Below, one piece after another: positions 54,405 through 64,000 of a DNA stretch of 64,000 nt (position 1 is the stretch's first letter; every line of letters starts with the position of its first letter). The notes beneath the pieces are model-generated. The model made no database searches. It saw nothing but the letters and a program-made list of their open reading frames with translations, and was not told the DNA's origin. Source of the stretch: Pseudomonas svalbardensis (GTDB taxonomy: Bacteria > Pseudomonadota > Gammaproteobacteria > Pseudomonadales > Pseudomonadaceae). The DNA is taken from assembly GCF_030053115.1 (NCBI RefSeq), contig NZ_CP125619.1, positions 311,001-375,000 of the forward strand, in the 5' to 3' direction. A program made the position numbers and the translations under genes.

Positions 54405-54848
54405 TTAAAACTTCTCGAGGGTCCGACGGCTCTCGCTGGTCTCGCGCGCCACTTCTTTCGGTTTGTAAGCGCAATACCCCGGCCGCGGCCCGATTTTCGG
54501 GTGGTTACGGCAAGTATCCGGGCGCTTTTCATAAATAGTGCACAGACGGCTCTTACGATCCAGGTACAGGCAATCGTTGTTGCTCATGCGCTGAAGGGTG
54601 AAGATCTCGGACTTCTGGTTGTAACGCTCGACGATCCCTTCCTTCTGCAGACGCTTGGCGATGTTCTTTGGCGGCTCGCCGCGCTCGAATTCATCGACGA
54701 TGCCGATACGGATCAGATCCTTGATCTTGACCTCGACCGGCAGGGTGCAGCAGCTGGAAACGCACGAACCACACATCGGGGCGGAGTACTTGGCCCAGGT
54801 ATCGAGGCGATCGATCTCCGCGGCGGCGATCAGGTTGGACTTCATCAT
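54405..54848 (-). CDS. YkgJ-type cysteine-cluster protein
   Basis: A 147-residue protein with a Cys cluster typical of the YkgJ/CxxCxxCC family: APMCGSCVSSCCTLPVEVKI near residues 25-40, NDCLYLDRKSRLCTIYEKRP and DTCRNHP later. The family is thought to bind zinc or iron; the role is not established. The positively charged C-terminus ends RETSESRRTLEKF. It converges on typA. Confidence 0.88.
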   Translation of the reverse strand: MMKSNLIAAAEIDRLDTWAKYSAPMCGSCVSSCCTLPVEVKIKDLIRIGIVDEFERGEPPKNIAKRLQKEGIVERYNQKSEIFTLQRMSNNDCLYLDRKSRLCTIYEKRPDTCRNHPKIGPRPGYCAYKPKEVARETSESRRTLEKF

Positions 54849-55102
54849 CGGTTGTTACCAGCGTGCATCAGGGCGCGCGATCATACCGGGACTGGTGGAT
54901 TTTTGAACAACCTTTCGCCAGATTTTTTCGTATTCCGCCCAACAACACCTGTAACCCGGCACGGCCCCTGCATTATTTCCGGTGCGCGACAAGGTAATGT
55001 CGATCTATCTCACTCTAACGGGAAAAACTGCCGAACCAGAGTTCCAACGGCCTGTCAGACCGTCTAGGCTCAACAACTCCACGCTCGCTCGAGGTCCTAT
55101 CG

Positions 55103-57553
55103 ATGACTCAAGAACCACTTGTTCGCGAAGCAGAGGTGGCCGCATTCCGCGACGCCGTCTTGACCAAACTCACCTACGCGGTGGGCAAAGACCCGGATCA
55201 CGCCTTCGACCACGACTGGTTCGAAGCCATTGCCCTGGCGGCGCGCGATCACATGGTCGAGCACTGGATGGACCACACCCGGCAGATTTACCGCAAAGGT
55301 CAAAAGCGGGTTTATTACCTCTCCCTCGAATTTCTGATCGGCCGTCTGCTCTACGACAGCCTGAGCAACCTTGGCCTGCTGGACGTCGCCCGCGAAGCCC
55401 TGACTGAGCTCGGCGTCGACCTTGAACGCATCCGCCTGCTGGAACCCGACGCAGCGCTGGGTAACGGCGGTCTCGGTCGTCTGGCCGCGTGCTTCATGGA
55501 AAGCATGTCGACCCTCGGAATCGCCGGCCACGGTTACGGCATTCGTTACGAACACGGCTTGTTCCGCCAGGCCATCGTCGACGGCTGGCAACAGGAACAG
55601 ACCGAGCACTGGCTGGATTTCGGTAACCCTTGGGAGTTCGAACGACCAGAGGTCGTTTACCCGATCGGTTTCGGCGGCAGTGTCGAAACCGTCACCGACG
55701 AAGCGGGCAAGTCCAAGCAAGTCTGGACGCCAGCAGAAACCGTTCGCGCGATTGCGTATGACACGCCGGTCGTTGGCTGGCGCGGGGCGAGCGTCAACAC
55801 GCTGCGCCTGTGGCGCGCCCGGGCCATGGAAGATTTGCACCTGGAACGCTTCAACGCCGGCGACCACTTGGGCGCCGTAGCGGAAGTCGCCCGGGCCGAA
55901 AGTATTTCCCGGGTGCTCTACCCGGCGGACAGCACCGAAGCCGGCCAGGAACTGCGCCTGCGTCAGGAATATTTCTTCGTCGCCGCGTCCTTGCAGGATT
56001 TGCTGCGCCGCCATCGCAACATGCACACCTCGGTCCTGACCCTGGGCGATCATGCCGCGATCCAGCTCAACGACACCCACCCTTCGATTGCCGTGGCCGA
56101 GCTGATGCGGCAACTGGTCGATGTCTATGACGTCGCGTGGGATGCGGCGTGGCAAGTCACCGTCGACACGCTGTCCTACACCAACCACACGCTGCTGCCG
56201 GAAGCGCTGGAAACCTGGCCAGTCGGTTTGATGGAGCGGATGCTGCCGCGGCACATGCAGATCATTTACTTGATCAACGCCCAGCACATCGATTCGCTGC
56301 GGGCCAAGGGTATCCATGACTTCGAGGTGCTGCGCGCGGTATCGCTGATCGAAGAAGACAACGGTCGTCGCGTGCGCATGGGCAACCTGGCGTTCCTTGG
56401 CTCCCACAGCGTCAACGGCGTATCCGGCCTGCACACGCAGCTGATGCGCAAAACGGTGTTCTCCGAACTGCACAAACTCTACCCGGACCGGATCAACAAC
56501 AAGACCAACGGCATCACGTTCCGCCGCTGGCTCTACCAGGCCAACCCGGAGTTGACCGCGATGATGGTCGATGCCCTCGGCCCGGATCTGCTGGACAACC
56601 CAGAAGAACGTTTGCTCGGCTTGGAACCGTTCGCCGAGAAAGCCGCGTTCCGCAAGGCGTTCGCCGAACAGCGGCTGCACAGCAAGAAAGCCTTGGCGTA
56701 CATCATTCACGAGCGACTTGGCGTGGCGGTCAACCCGGCGGCGATGTTTGACGTGCAGGTCAAGCGGATCCACGAATACAAACGTCAGTTGCTTAACCTG
56801 TTGCACACCGTTGCGCTGTATCAGGCGATTCGCGCCGAGCCGGAAATCGATTGGGTGCCGCGGGTGAAGATCTTCGCCGGTAAGGCGGCGGCCAGTTATC
56901 ACCAGGCCAAGCTGATCATCAAACTGACCAACGACATCGCTCGGGTGGTGAACAACGACCCGACGGTACGCGGTTTGCTCAAAGTGGTGTTCTTGCCCAA
57001 CTACAACGTCAGTCTGGCGGAGAGCATCATTCCGGCAGCGGATTTGTCGGAGCAGATTTCCACCGCCGGCTTCGAAGCCTCGGGCACCAGCAACATGAAG
57101 TTCGGCCTGAACGGCGCGCTGACCATCGGCACCATGGACGGGGCCAACGTCGAAATGTGCGAACGCATTGGCGTCGAACACATGTTCATCTTCGGCCTCA
57201 GCGCTCAGCAGGTTGAAGCGCGCAAGCAGAACCATGAGTTCAACGCGACGCCGGATATTGCGGCATCCCACCGGCTCAATGACGTGCTGCAAGCGATTCG
57301 CGGCGGGGTGTTCTCGCCGGATGATCCTTCCCGTTACACAGGATTGATCGATTCGCTGATCGACTACGATCGCTTCCTGGTCTGCGCCGATTTCGACTCT
57401 TACTGGGACGCGCAGATGCGGGTTGAAGCCCATTGGCACGATTCGAAGGAATGGTGGCGTTCAGCGGTGTTGAGCACCTCCCGGATGGGCTGGTTCTCGT
57501 CCGACCGGACCATTCGCGAGTACGCCACGGATATCTGGAAAGCGTTGGAGTAA
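55103..57553 (+). CDS. glgP: Glycogen/starch/alpha-glucan phosphorylase
   Basis: An 816-residue phosphorylase. RVYYLSLEFLIGRLLYDSLS and LEPDAALGNGGLGRLAACFM open the N-terminal domain, and the PLP-binding Lys is in EASGTSNMKFGLNGALTIGT near residue 666, followed by MDGANVEM. It releases glucose-1-phosphate from glycogen or maltodextrin. The length equals that of E. coli GlgP/MalP. glgA/B/X genes are not in view; it stands alone 254 bp from the YkgJ-type gene. Confidence 0.97.
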   Translation: MTQEPLVREAEVAAFRDAVLTKLTYAVGKDPDHAFDHDWFEAIALAARDHMVEHWMDHTRQIYRKGQKRVYYLSLEFLIGRLLYDSLSNLGLLDVAREALTELGVDLERIRLLEPDAALGNGGLGRLAACFMESMSTLGIAGHGYGIRYEHGLFRQAIVDGWQQEQTEHWLDFGNPWEFERPEVVYPIGFGGSVETVTDEAGKSKQVWTPAETVRAIAYDTPVVGWRGASVNTLRLWRARAMEDLHLERFNAGDHLGAVAEVARAESISRVLYPADSTEAGQELRLRQEYFFVAASLQDLLRRHRNMHTSVLTLGDHAAIQLNDTHPSIAVAELMRQLVDVYDVAWDAAWQVTVDTLSYTNHTLLPEALETWPVGLMERMLPRHMQIIYLINAQHIDSLRAKGIHDFEVLRAVSLIEEDNGRRVRMGNLAFLGSHSVNGVSGLHTQLMRKTVFSELHKLYPDRINNKTNGITFRRWLYQANPELTAMMVDALGPDLLDNPEERLLGLEPFAEKAAFRKAFAEQRLHSKKALAYIIHERLGVAVNPAAMFDVQVKRIHEYKRQLLNLLHTVALYQAIRAEPEIDWVPRVKIFAGKAAASYHQAKLIIKLTNDIARVVNNDPTVRGLLKVVFLPNYNVSLAESIIPAADLSEQISTAGFEASGTSNMKFGLNGALTIGTMDGANVEMCERIGVEHMFIFGLSAQQVEARKQNHEFNATPDIAASHRLNDVLQAIRGGVFSPDDPSRYTGLIDSLIDYDRFLVCADFDSYWDAQMRVEAHWHDSKEWWRSAVLSTSRMGWFSSDRTIREYATDIWKALE

Positions 57554-57655
57554 CTTTTAGCAATAATTGCGAGCAAGGCCCGACGGTTGTTGGGCCTGGC
57601 CGATATACTGAGCGTCAGTTTGCCGGATTGGCCACTGCGCTTAGGGATATCGACC

Positions 57656-60600
57656 ATGCAATGGATGTTCATGCTGATTGGGCTGGTGCTGGGCTGGGTA
57701 CTCGACGAGTCTTTCAGTGATGCGCTACTGGGCGGGCTGCTCGGGTTGGGTATTGGCCAGGCCATTCGCATTGGCCGCTTGGGTTCACAAGCTGACCAGC
57801 AGCGCCGGCTGCTTGAACAGGCGCAGGTGACGCTGAATGCGGTCGAGCAACGTCTGGCATTGCTGGAGGTGTCAGACGTCAAGGCGCCGCAAACCCGTGA
57901 GCCAGTTGCCAGCGAAGCCGCTGCACCTCCCGAATTCACTCTCGACGAAATCCCTGCCGAGGCCCCGGAGCTGATCTGGGAACTCCCTCCCGAACTGGAA
58001 CCGATCACCGCGGCCGCCGCCGAAGCTAGCCGACCAGTGCCTGTCGATGCCTGGAAACCCGAACCGGTCGCCCGCGAGCCGCAACAACCCGCCATCCCGC
58101 GCGCCCCGAACTTCATCGACCGCGCCATCAGTGGCGCACGCAACTGGCTGTTTGGTGGCAACACTGTGCTACGGGTCGGTGTGGTGCTGTTGTTTCTCGG
58201 TCTGGCCTTCCTGTTGCGTTACGCCACCGAAGGCATGGTGGTGCCGATCGAGTTGCGTTACGCCGGTGTTGCGGCGGCGGCATTGGGTCTTTTGGGGCTG
58301 GGTTGGTGGCTTAGAACACGCAACAGCCATTACGCGTTGATGCTGCAAGGCACCGGGATCGCGGTGTTGTACCTGACCGTGTTTGCTGCGATGCGCCTGC
58401 ATCCGCTGCTCGATCCTACGGCGGCGTTAGGTCTGCTGGTCGCGGTGACGGTGTTCTCGGCGATCCTCGCCATCACCCAGGATGCTTTGGGCCTGGCTGC
58501 CGCTGCGGCACTCGGTGGTTTCGCGGCGCCAATCCTGACCTCCACCGGTGCTGGCAACCATGTCGCGCTGTTCAGCTATTTCGCCTTGCTTAACGCCGGC
58601 ATCCTTGCGATCGCCTGGTTCAAGGCCTGGCGGCTGCTCAACCTGATCGGCTTCGTTGGCACCTTCGGCATCGGTTTCGTCTGGGGCCTGCGCTCCTATA
58701 CGCCGGAGTTGTTGTGGAGCACCGAGCCGTTCCTGATTGTGTTCTTCCTGATGTACCTGGCCATCGGTCTACTGTTCGCCCGACGCAAGTTGCTGGAAAT
58801 GAGCGACGCACCCGAGGACGACAGTCGTGAAGCGCTTCTGCACTGGTCGGCGCGCAAGGGCGATTACGTCGACGGCACGATGCTGTTCGGTCCTCCGTTG
58901 GTGGGCTTCGGTTTGCAGTTCGCGTTGGTCCAACACTTGGAATTCGCTGCAGCCTTCAGCGCGTTGGCATTGGGCATGATTTATATGGGCCTGGCGCGGC
59001 TGCTGATGGGCGGACGAGCGTTGTTGCTGGCGGAAACCTGTCTGGCGCTGGGGGTGATCTTTGCCAGCCTCGCGATTCCGTTGGGGCTCGATGCGCGCTG
59101 GACTGCTGCTGCCTGGGCTGTCGAAGGCGCCGGCATCTTCTGGCTCGGCCTGCGTCAGCAACGACCGCTGGCCCGAGCCTTTGCCTTGCTGCTGCAACTG
59201 GGCTCGGCGCTGGCGTTTATCAGTGAGCTACGGATCGGTGAAAGCAGCCTGCTCGACGGTGCGCCGCTCGGTGCGTTGATGCTCGGCGTGGCGTTGTTGT
59301 TCAGCTTCTACCAGTTGCGCAAAGCCTTGCCCGAGCAGGCGTCGGAATGGGAACGCAAAGGGTTGCCGGTATTGGCTTGCCTCGGTCTGACCTTCCTCTA
59401 TCTGCTGGCGCCGTTGTTCTTCTTCACTCACGGCACGGCGATCAGTTGGGCGCTGGCGGGGTTGGCGACCTTGTTTGTTGGCTTGCGTCTGCAATCGCGG
59501 ACATTCCTGTTCACAGCGTTCGCCGTGCAATTGCTCGGGGGAGCTTTGTTCCTGCTGCGGCTGCAAGGTTCGAGCGGTGAATTCGGCGCTGTGTTCAACA
59601 CTGGTTGGAGCGGCCTGCTGAGCGCGTCGTTGATCGGCCTGGCGCTGATCGCTGGCATGTTGCTGGCGGCGCGCGATGAGATGGTCCGCAGCGACGTGCG
59701 ATTGCTGCGCGGCTTGTCGGTGGTGCTGCTGGCCGGTCTGGTGTTGATCAATCTGGCGGTGCTGTTCGTCCTGCCTTGGCAAACGGCGAGTGCGGTGTGG
59801 GCGGCCAGCGGTCTGTTCATCATCTGGCTGAGCCTGTACCTGAAGCAGCGCGTGAGTTTTGTCTTCGGTTTGCTGTTGCAGGTCATCGGCGGCGCTGCGT
59901 TCCTGATGGCCGGGCCTGATTGGCTCGGACCGCTTGCGAGCGAAGGATTGAAGCCTCTGGCTCATAGCGGTTTCTGGACGCCGCTGGTGTTGGGTCTGGC
60001 CGCGATGGTTGGCGCTTGGCGCTTGCAGCTCGGCAATCATGCTTCGGCCTTCGATGTGCTGAGCTTGGAGCGTTTGTCCGAAGTTTTGCTGGTGTGGGGC
60101 GCGGCTTGGTGGGCGCTGGCGTGGGTGAGTGAAGTACTGCGCTTCGCACCGTTGACTCTGCAAGCGACGTTGTTGCTGGCCGTCGCGGCAGTGAGCGTGG
60201 CGCTGTGGACAATCTTGGCGCTGCGCCTGAAATGGTCGTCGCTGGGCTTGCTCTGCACCTTGCTGATTCCTGCGGCCGGTTTGGTGTTGCTGGCTGCGTG
60301 GCACTCGCGTTATCACCCGGCGGCCAACGTCGGTTGGCTGGTGTGGGCGGCCGTGTTCGTTGTGCACTTCATCTCTCTGCGGCGTCTGGCGTCGATTTTG
60401 CCGGAGCGCACCCTCAGTACCGCGCACGTGCTCGGCTGTTGGCTATTGATTGGTGTGTTGGCCCTGGAGCTGCGTTACGGCCTGTTGCTGTTGTCCGAGC
60501 AGTACAACGCCTGGCGCTGGTTGGGATGGGCGATTCTGCCGAGCGTGTATTTGGTGCTGATGGCGGCACCCCGTGCCTGGCCGTGGCCGGTGTCGGCTTA

Positions 60601-61243
60601 TGCCCGCGAATACCGTTTATACACGGCGGCACCGCTGGCGTTGCTGATGCTCGGCTGGTTCTGGCTGGCGAACGTCGTCAGCGACGGCACCGCCGAGCCG
60701 TTGCCTTACGTGCCGCTGATCAACCCACTGGAGTTGGGTCTGCTGTTTGCGCTGTTCGGCGTTTATGTCTGGTCTCGCAGCGCCGTGACGCAACTGGCGA
60801 TCCGCAAGGACTACTTTGATCACGCCACGCAACTGATCGCTGGCGCCTCGCTGTTTGTGTTCTTTACTGCGCTGGTGATGCGCACTGCCCACCATTGGGG
60901 CGGTGTGCCGTTTGAGTTGGATGCGTTGCTCGAATCCATGCGGGTGCAGGCCGGTCTGTCCATCGTCTGGACCTTGATGGCTCTGAGTCTGATGATTGGC
61001 GGCCATCTGCGTCATCGCCGCGAAGTCTGGCTGATCGGTGCGGCGCTGATTGGTGTGGTGGTGGCCAAACTGTTCTTTGTCGAATTGAGTAACCGCGGCG
61101 GACTCGCCCGGATCGTCTCGTTTATCGGCGTTGGCGTGTTGCTGTTGGTGGTGGGCTATTTCGCCCCATTGCCGCCCAAGCGCTTTGATGCTGTGCCGGA
61201 GGCTGAAAAACCGGCCCCGCAAACCGAAGGAGTGTCGTCTTGA
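57656..61243 (+). CDS. Large polytopic membrane protein, DUF2339 family
   Basis: A 1195-residue protein from the ATG at 57656 (MQWMFMLIGLVLGWVLDESF). One membrane segment at the start precedes a soluble, coiled-coil/Pro-rich region (residues ~45-160), then about 25-30 membrane segments fill the rest. FIDRAISGARNWLFGGNTVL and RVGVVLLFLGLAFLLRYA mark the start of the DUF2339 region. Function is unknown. The stop overlaps the start of the DUF3999 gene; these two families almost always occur together. Confidence 0.88.
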   Translation: MQWMFMLIGLVLGWVLDESFSDALLGGLLGLGIGQAIRIGRLGSQADQQRRLLEQAQVTLNAVEQRLALLEVSDVKAPQTREPVASEAAAPPEFTLDEIPAEAPELIWELPPELEPITAAAAEASRPVPVDAWKPEPVAREPQQPAIPRAPNFIDRAISGARNWLFGGNTVLRVGVVLLFLGLAFLLRYATEGMVVPIELRYAGVAAAALGLLGLGWWLRTRNSHYALMLQGTGIAVLYLTVFAAMRLHPLLDPTAALGLLVAVTVFSAILAITQDALGLAAAAALGGFAAPILTSTGAGNHVALFSYFALLNAGILAIAWFKAWRLLNLIGFVGTFGIGFVWGLRSYTPELLWSTEPFLIVFFLMYLAIGLLFARRKLLEMSDAPEDDSREALLHWSARKGDYVDGTMLFGPPLVGFGLQFALVQHLEFAAAFSALALGMIYMGLARLLMGGRALLLAETCLALGVIFASLAIPLGLDARWTAAAWAVEGAGIFWLGLRQQRPLARAFALLLQLGSALAFISELRIGESSLLDGAPLGALMLGVALLFSFYQLRKALPEQASEWERKGLPVLACLGLTFLYLLAPLFFFTHGTAISWALAGLATLFVGLRLQSRTFLFTAFAVQLLGGALFLLRLQGSSGEFGAVFNTGWSGLLSASLIGLALIAGMLLAARDEMVRSDVRLLRGLSVVLLAGLVLINLAVLFVLPWQTASAVWAASGLFIIWLSLYLKQRVSFVFGLLLQVIGGAAFLMAGPDWLGPLASEGLKPLAHSGFWTPLVLGLAAMVGAWRLQLGNHASAFDVLSLERLSEVLLVWGAAWWALAWVSEVLRFAPLTLQATLLLAVAAVSVALWTILALRLKWSSLGLLCTLLIPAAGLVLLAAWHSRYHPAANVGWLVWAAVFVVHFISLRRLASILPERTLSTAHVLGCWLLIGVLALELRYGLLLLSEQYNAWRWLGWAILPSVYLVLMAAPRAWPWPVSAYAREYRLYTAAPLALLMLGWFWLANVVSDGTAEPLPYVPLINPLELGLLFALFGVYVWSRSAVTQLAIRKDYFDHATQLIAGASLFVFFTALVMRTAHHWGGVPFELDALLESMRVQAGLSIVWTLMALSLMIGGHLRHRREVWLIGAALIGVVVAKLFFVELSNRGGLARIVSFIGVGVLLLVVGYFAPLPPKRFDAVPEAEKPAPQTEGVSS

Positions 61244-62613
61244 GTCAGAAGCTGAACCGTGTCTGGTTGGGCGCTGTTGCGCTGGGTGTGGCGCTGTCGG
61301 CCAGTGCTCAGGAAAAATTGGCGGACTTCGCCACGCAGGTGCCGTTGCCGGTCAGTGGCGAAGGTCCGTGGTATCGCCTCGAATTGCCGTTGAGCGTGCA
61401 ATTGAATGCGCGACAAACCGATCTCAGCGATGTGCGCGTGTTCAATGCCGCCGGTGAGGCTCAGGCGTATTCCTTGGCGCGCGCGCCGGCGCAGACTAGC
61501 GACAACCGTACCCTGACCGACGTGAAATGGTTCCCGCTGTACAACTCGGCGGACTCCACCGAGCACGCACCAAGCGTGCGGGTGCAATCGAGCGCCAATG
61601 GCACGCTGGTCGAAGTGCAGCCGTCCAGTCAGCTGGAGGCGGGCGAAGAAATGCTGCGCGGTTGGTTGCTTGACGCCAGCGCCATCAAGGCACCGTTGCA
61701 GCAGTTGATTCTCGACTGGACCAGCGAACGCGATGGCTTCCAGCGTTTCACCATCGAAGCCAGCGACGACCTGCAGCATTGGCAGTCGTGGGGCGAAGGG
61801 CAGGTGGCACGCCTGACGTTCGCCGACGAGCGGGTCGAGCAGCATGAAGTCGTCTTGCCGGGGCAATCGGCCCGTTATCTGCGCTTGCTGTGGAACACGC
61901 CGCAATCGGCCCCGACGTTGACTTCGGCGCAACTGCAAAGCGCCAAGACCCGCAGCCTGCCGCTACCGCTTGTCTGGTCGCAACCGCTGGCTGGCAGCAG
62001 CGTAAAGGCCGGTGAATACACCTGGCAATTACCCATGGGGCTGAATGTCGAGCGCTTGCAAGTCGAGTTGAGTCAGCCCAACAGTTTGGCGCCCGTGACC
62101 TTGTCCGGTCGTCGGGAAAGCAGCCTGCCGTGGCAGCCGCTGAGCAGCGGTTTGCTCTATCGCCTGACCCAGAGTGGCCAGGACGTGGTGCAGAACGAAT
62201 TGCAGCTGTCGGGGCAAACCGTTCAGCAGTTGAAGCTGACGGTGGACGAGCGCGGCGGCGGTCTGGGGGCCGAGGCCCCGACTGTGCGGTTCGCCGTGCG
62301 CTCCATTCAATTGGTGTTCCTGGCGCGCGGAGCGGGGCCTTATACGCTCGCGCTGGGAAATGCCACGGTGAAGGCGGCGAGCCTGCCGCTGTCGACGTTG
62401 ATTCCGGATTACAGCGCTGCAAAGTTGGCGACATTGGGCAAGGCTACGGTGGAAGGCGGGGCGGTGGCCACGCCAGCGTCAACAGTGACAACGGCTGCGA
62501 CGATGGACACAAACTGGAAGAAGTTCGGGTTGTGGGCGGTGTTGCTGCTCAGTGTTTTGTTTCTGGGCGCGATGGCGTTCAGTCTGTTGCGCAAGCCACC
62601 AGTCAAACCTTGA
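61240..62613 (+). CDS. DUF3999 exported/membrane protein
   Basis: A 457-residue protein starting with TTG at 61240; TTGA overlaps the upstream TGA stop by 4 bp. The signal peptide is VWLGAVALGVALSASAQE. The large extracytoplasmic part is beta-rich with sugar-binding-like stretches (PGQSARYLRLLWNT). A C-terminal membrane segment (LWAVLLLSVLFLGAMAFSLL) ends in RKPPVKP. It pairs with DUF2339; the function is unknown. Confidence 0.88.
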   Translation: MSQKLNRVWLGAVALGVALSASAQEKLADFATQVPLPVSGEGPWYRLELPLSVQLNARQTDLSDVRVFNAAGEAQAYSLARAPAQTSDNRTLTDVKWFPLYNSADSTEHAPSVRVQSSANGTLVEVQPSSQLEAGEEMLRGWLLDASAIKAPLQQLILDWTSERDGFQRFTIEASDDLQHWQSWGEGQVARLTFADERVEQHEVVLPGQSARYLRLLWNTPQSAPTLTSAQLQSAKTRSLPLPLVWSQPLAGSSVKAGEYTWQLPMGLNVERLQVELSQPNSLAPVTLSGRRESSLPWQPLSSGLLYRLTQSGQDVVQNELQLSGQTVQQLKLTVDERGGGLGAEAPTVRFAVRSIQLVFLARGAGPYTLALGNATVKAASLPLSTLIPDYSAAKLATLGKATVEGGAVATPASTVTTAATMDTNWKKFGLWAVLLLSVLFLGAMAFSLLRKPPVKP

Positions 62614-62772
62614 AACTGGCAGCAACGCCCGGTGCACATCCGGGCGGTTTCGATCTACGCTCAACCGGGCGCATGAACTCTATTGGGTGTAACACGTCTG
62701 ATAGGAGGAAATGCGCCCCGACTCGCGTTAAACTGCGCGGGTTTTTAGCCCCCCATTCCACCGGAGCCTTCC

Positions 62773-63783
62773 ATGTCCCGCGTTACCCTGAGTCGCTATT
62801 TGATTGAGCAGACCCGTAGCAACAACACCCCTGCCGATCTGCGTTTCCTGATCGAAGTGGTGGCGCGCGCCTGCAAGGAAATCAGCCATGCCGTGTCCAA
62901 AGGCGCCCTCGGTGGTGTTCTGGGCAGCATGGGCACCGAAAACGTCCAAGGCGAAGTGCAGAAGAAACTCGACGTGATCTCCAACGAGATCCTGCTCGAA
63001 GCCAACGAATGGGGCGGTCACCTGGCCGGCATGGCGTCCGAAGAAATGGACAATGCCTACCAGATTCCGGGCAAATACCCGAAAGGCGCGTACTTGCTGG
63101 TATTCGACCCGCTGGACGGTTCGTCGAACATCGATATCAACGCGCCGGTCGGTACTATCTTCTCGGTGCTGCGTTGCCCGAGCGAATACCTGAGCCAGAA
63201 CGAAGCCTTGAACGAAAAGGCCTTCCTGCAGCCAGGCACCGAGCAGGTAGCCGCCGGTTATGCCATCTACGGCCCGCAGACCATGCTGGTACTGACCTTG
63301 GGCGATGGCGTAAAAGGCTTCACCCTGGACCGCGAAATGGGCAGCTTCGTACTGACCCATGAAGACATCAAGATCCCGGAGTCCACTCAGGAATTCGCGA
63401 TCAACGCGTCCAATCAGCGTCACTGGGAAGCTCCGGTACAACGCTACGTCGGCGAATTGCTGGCTGGCGAAGAAGGCCCGCTGAAAAAGAACTACAACAT
63501 GCGCTGGGTCGCCGCGATGGTCGCGGACGTGCACCGCATCCTGACCCGTGGTGGCTTGTTCATGTACCCACGCGACAGCCGCGAGCCGTCCAAGCCGGGC
63601 AAGCTGCGTCTGATGTACGAAGCCAACCCGATGTCGTTCCTGGTTGAACAGGCCGGCGGCGCTTCAACCGATGGTCACCAGCGCATCCTCGACATTCAAC
63701 CGGAAGGCCTGCACCAGCGCGTAGCGGTGTTCCTCGGCTCGAAAGAAGAAGTCGCACGCGTCACGGCTTACCACAAGGAATAA
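62773..63783 (+). CDS. fbp: Fructose-1,6-bisphosphatase class I
   Basis: A 336-residue enzyme. The metal and substrate motifs are [20 protein letters not shown] and [20 protein letters not shown] then [25 protein letters not shown] contains the loop Glu. It dephosphorylates fructose-1,6-bisphosphate in gluconeogenesis, central for pseudomonads that live on organic acids. It stands 159 bp after the DUF3999 gene. Confidence 0.97.
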   Translation: MSRVTLSRYLIEQTRSNNTPADLRFLIEVVARACKEISHAVSKGALGGVLGSMGTENVQGEVQKKLDVISNEILLEANEWGGHLAGMASEEMDNAYQIPGKYPKGAYLLVFDPLDGSSNIDINAPVGTIFSVLRCPSEYLSQNEALNEKAFLQPGTEQVAAGYAIYGPQTMLVLTLGDGVKGFTLDREMGSFVLTHEDIKIPESTQEFAINASNQRHWEAPVQRYVGELLAGEEGPLKKNYNMRWVAAMVADVHRILTRGGLFMYPRDSREPSKPGKLRLMYEANPMSFLVEQAGGASTDGHQRILDIQPEGLHQRVAVFLGSKEEVARVTAYHKE

Positions 63784-63786
63784 ACC

Positions 63787-64000
63787 ATGACCGCGCCCTG
63801 GCAGCCGTTGCTCGAATGGTGGTTCGGAACGCTCGAATCCCCCAACGAAATAGCGGCTGACAAGGGCAAGTTATGGTTCGGCAAGCGCGACAGCCAGGAC
63901 CTCGAAGCGCGCACGCGTTTCGGGGACTGGGTCGAGCAAGCACTGGCCGGCGGATTGACCGAGTGGGCGCAACGCCCTGAAGGTTGGCTGGCTCTGGTGC
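63787..64000 (+). CDS. DUF924 family protein, N-terminal part (cut by window edge)
   Basis: From the ATG at 63787, 71 codons are visible and continue beyond the window. QPLLEWWFGTLESPNEIAAD and GKLWFGKRDSQDLEARTRFG are the usual start of DUF924 proteins, helical TPR-like proteins of unknown function. It lies 3 bp after the fbp stop and is probably cotranscribed. Confidence 0.85.
   Translation, partial: MTAPWQPLLEWWFGTLESPNEIAADKGKLWFGKRDSQDLEARTRFGDWVEQALAGGLTEWAQRPEGWLALV

Noticed and set aside
55097..57439. 780-residue open frame antisense to glgP
   Set aside because: It results from codon bias of glgP; no ribosome-binding site or domain was seen, and glgP is complete with its PLP site.

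Overview
The window is a contiguous piece of a Pseudomonas chromosome, most likely from the P. fluorescens group. The evidence is the gene order glnA / ntrBC / nrsZ-like RNA / trmL / secB / grxC / gpmI / envC / ctpA / hisBHAF, the high-GC codon use, two clear NtrC/sigma-54-type promoters, and the 90-bp REP doublets with a GTGGGAGCG...CGCTCCCAC core that are scattered between genes. Nearly everything is core metabolism or housekeeping. Accessory DNA sits in a few definable spots.

Layout. 1-6.5 kb is an accessory block ending at tRNA-Thr: an AT-richer TauE-like permease with a cut-off downstream gene, a membrane PQQ dehydrogenase, a GntR regulator, a divergent Asp/Glu-racemase plus hydroxypyruvate-isomerase-like pair, and a LysR remnant. 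6.5-14.4 kb holds tRNA-Thr, an unusual deaminase, a basic amino-acid ABC operon (hisP-argT-hisQ-hisM plus a methyltransferase) and gabP behind a sigma-54 promoter. 14.4-19.4 kb holds a vapBC module framed by a duplicated terminator, two tandem small paralogues, an alpha/beta hydrolase, a DUF1016 nuclease and two small envelope proteins. 19.5-25.7 kb holds tRNA-Phe, the operon asmA-mutY-yggX, a PanZ-like protein and an OFA-type MFS carrier. 25.9-29 kb is the histidine cluster hisB-hisH-DUF2164-hisA-hisF. 29-33.1 kb is a periplasmic binding protein gene and two related trypsin-like proteases with a decayed copy of the binding-protein gene between them. 33.3-40.9 kb is envelope and secretion core: polysaccharide deacetylase, ctpA, envC, gpmI, rhodanese, grxC, secB, trmL. 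40.9-50.7 kb is the nitrogen-control locus: an nrsZ-like three-module small RNA, an IS3-family insertion, ntrC, ntrB, DUF4124 and MORN-like genes, and glnA. 50.7-64 kb holds thiI, typA, a YkgJ-type protein, glgP, two large envelope proteins (DUF2339, DUF3999), fbp and a cut-off DUF924 gene.

The main theme is nitrogen control. ntrBC, glnA, gabP and the nrsZ-like RNA lie within about 38 kb. Sigma-54 elements with exact GG-N10-GC spacing are visible before gabP, glnA and the small RNA, and NtrC-like 17-mers lie upstream of those and of ntrB. The points most worth a second look are the nrsZ-like repeat RNA with an IS between it and ntrC, the duplicated binding-protein/protease locus with mismatched ages of its parts, the vapBC insertion inside a duplicated terminator, and the partly dismantled catabolic cluster beside tRNA-Thr. 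Functions are assigned from motifs and gene order read by eye; no database search was run.
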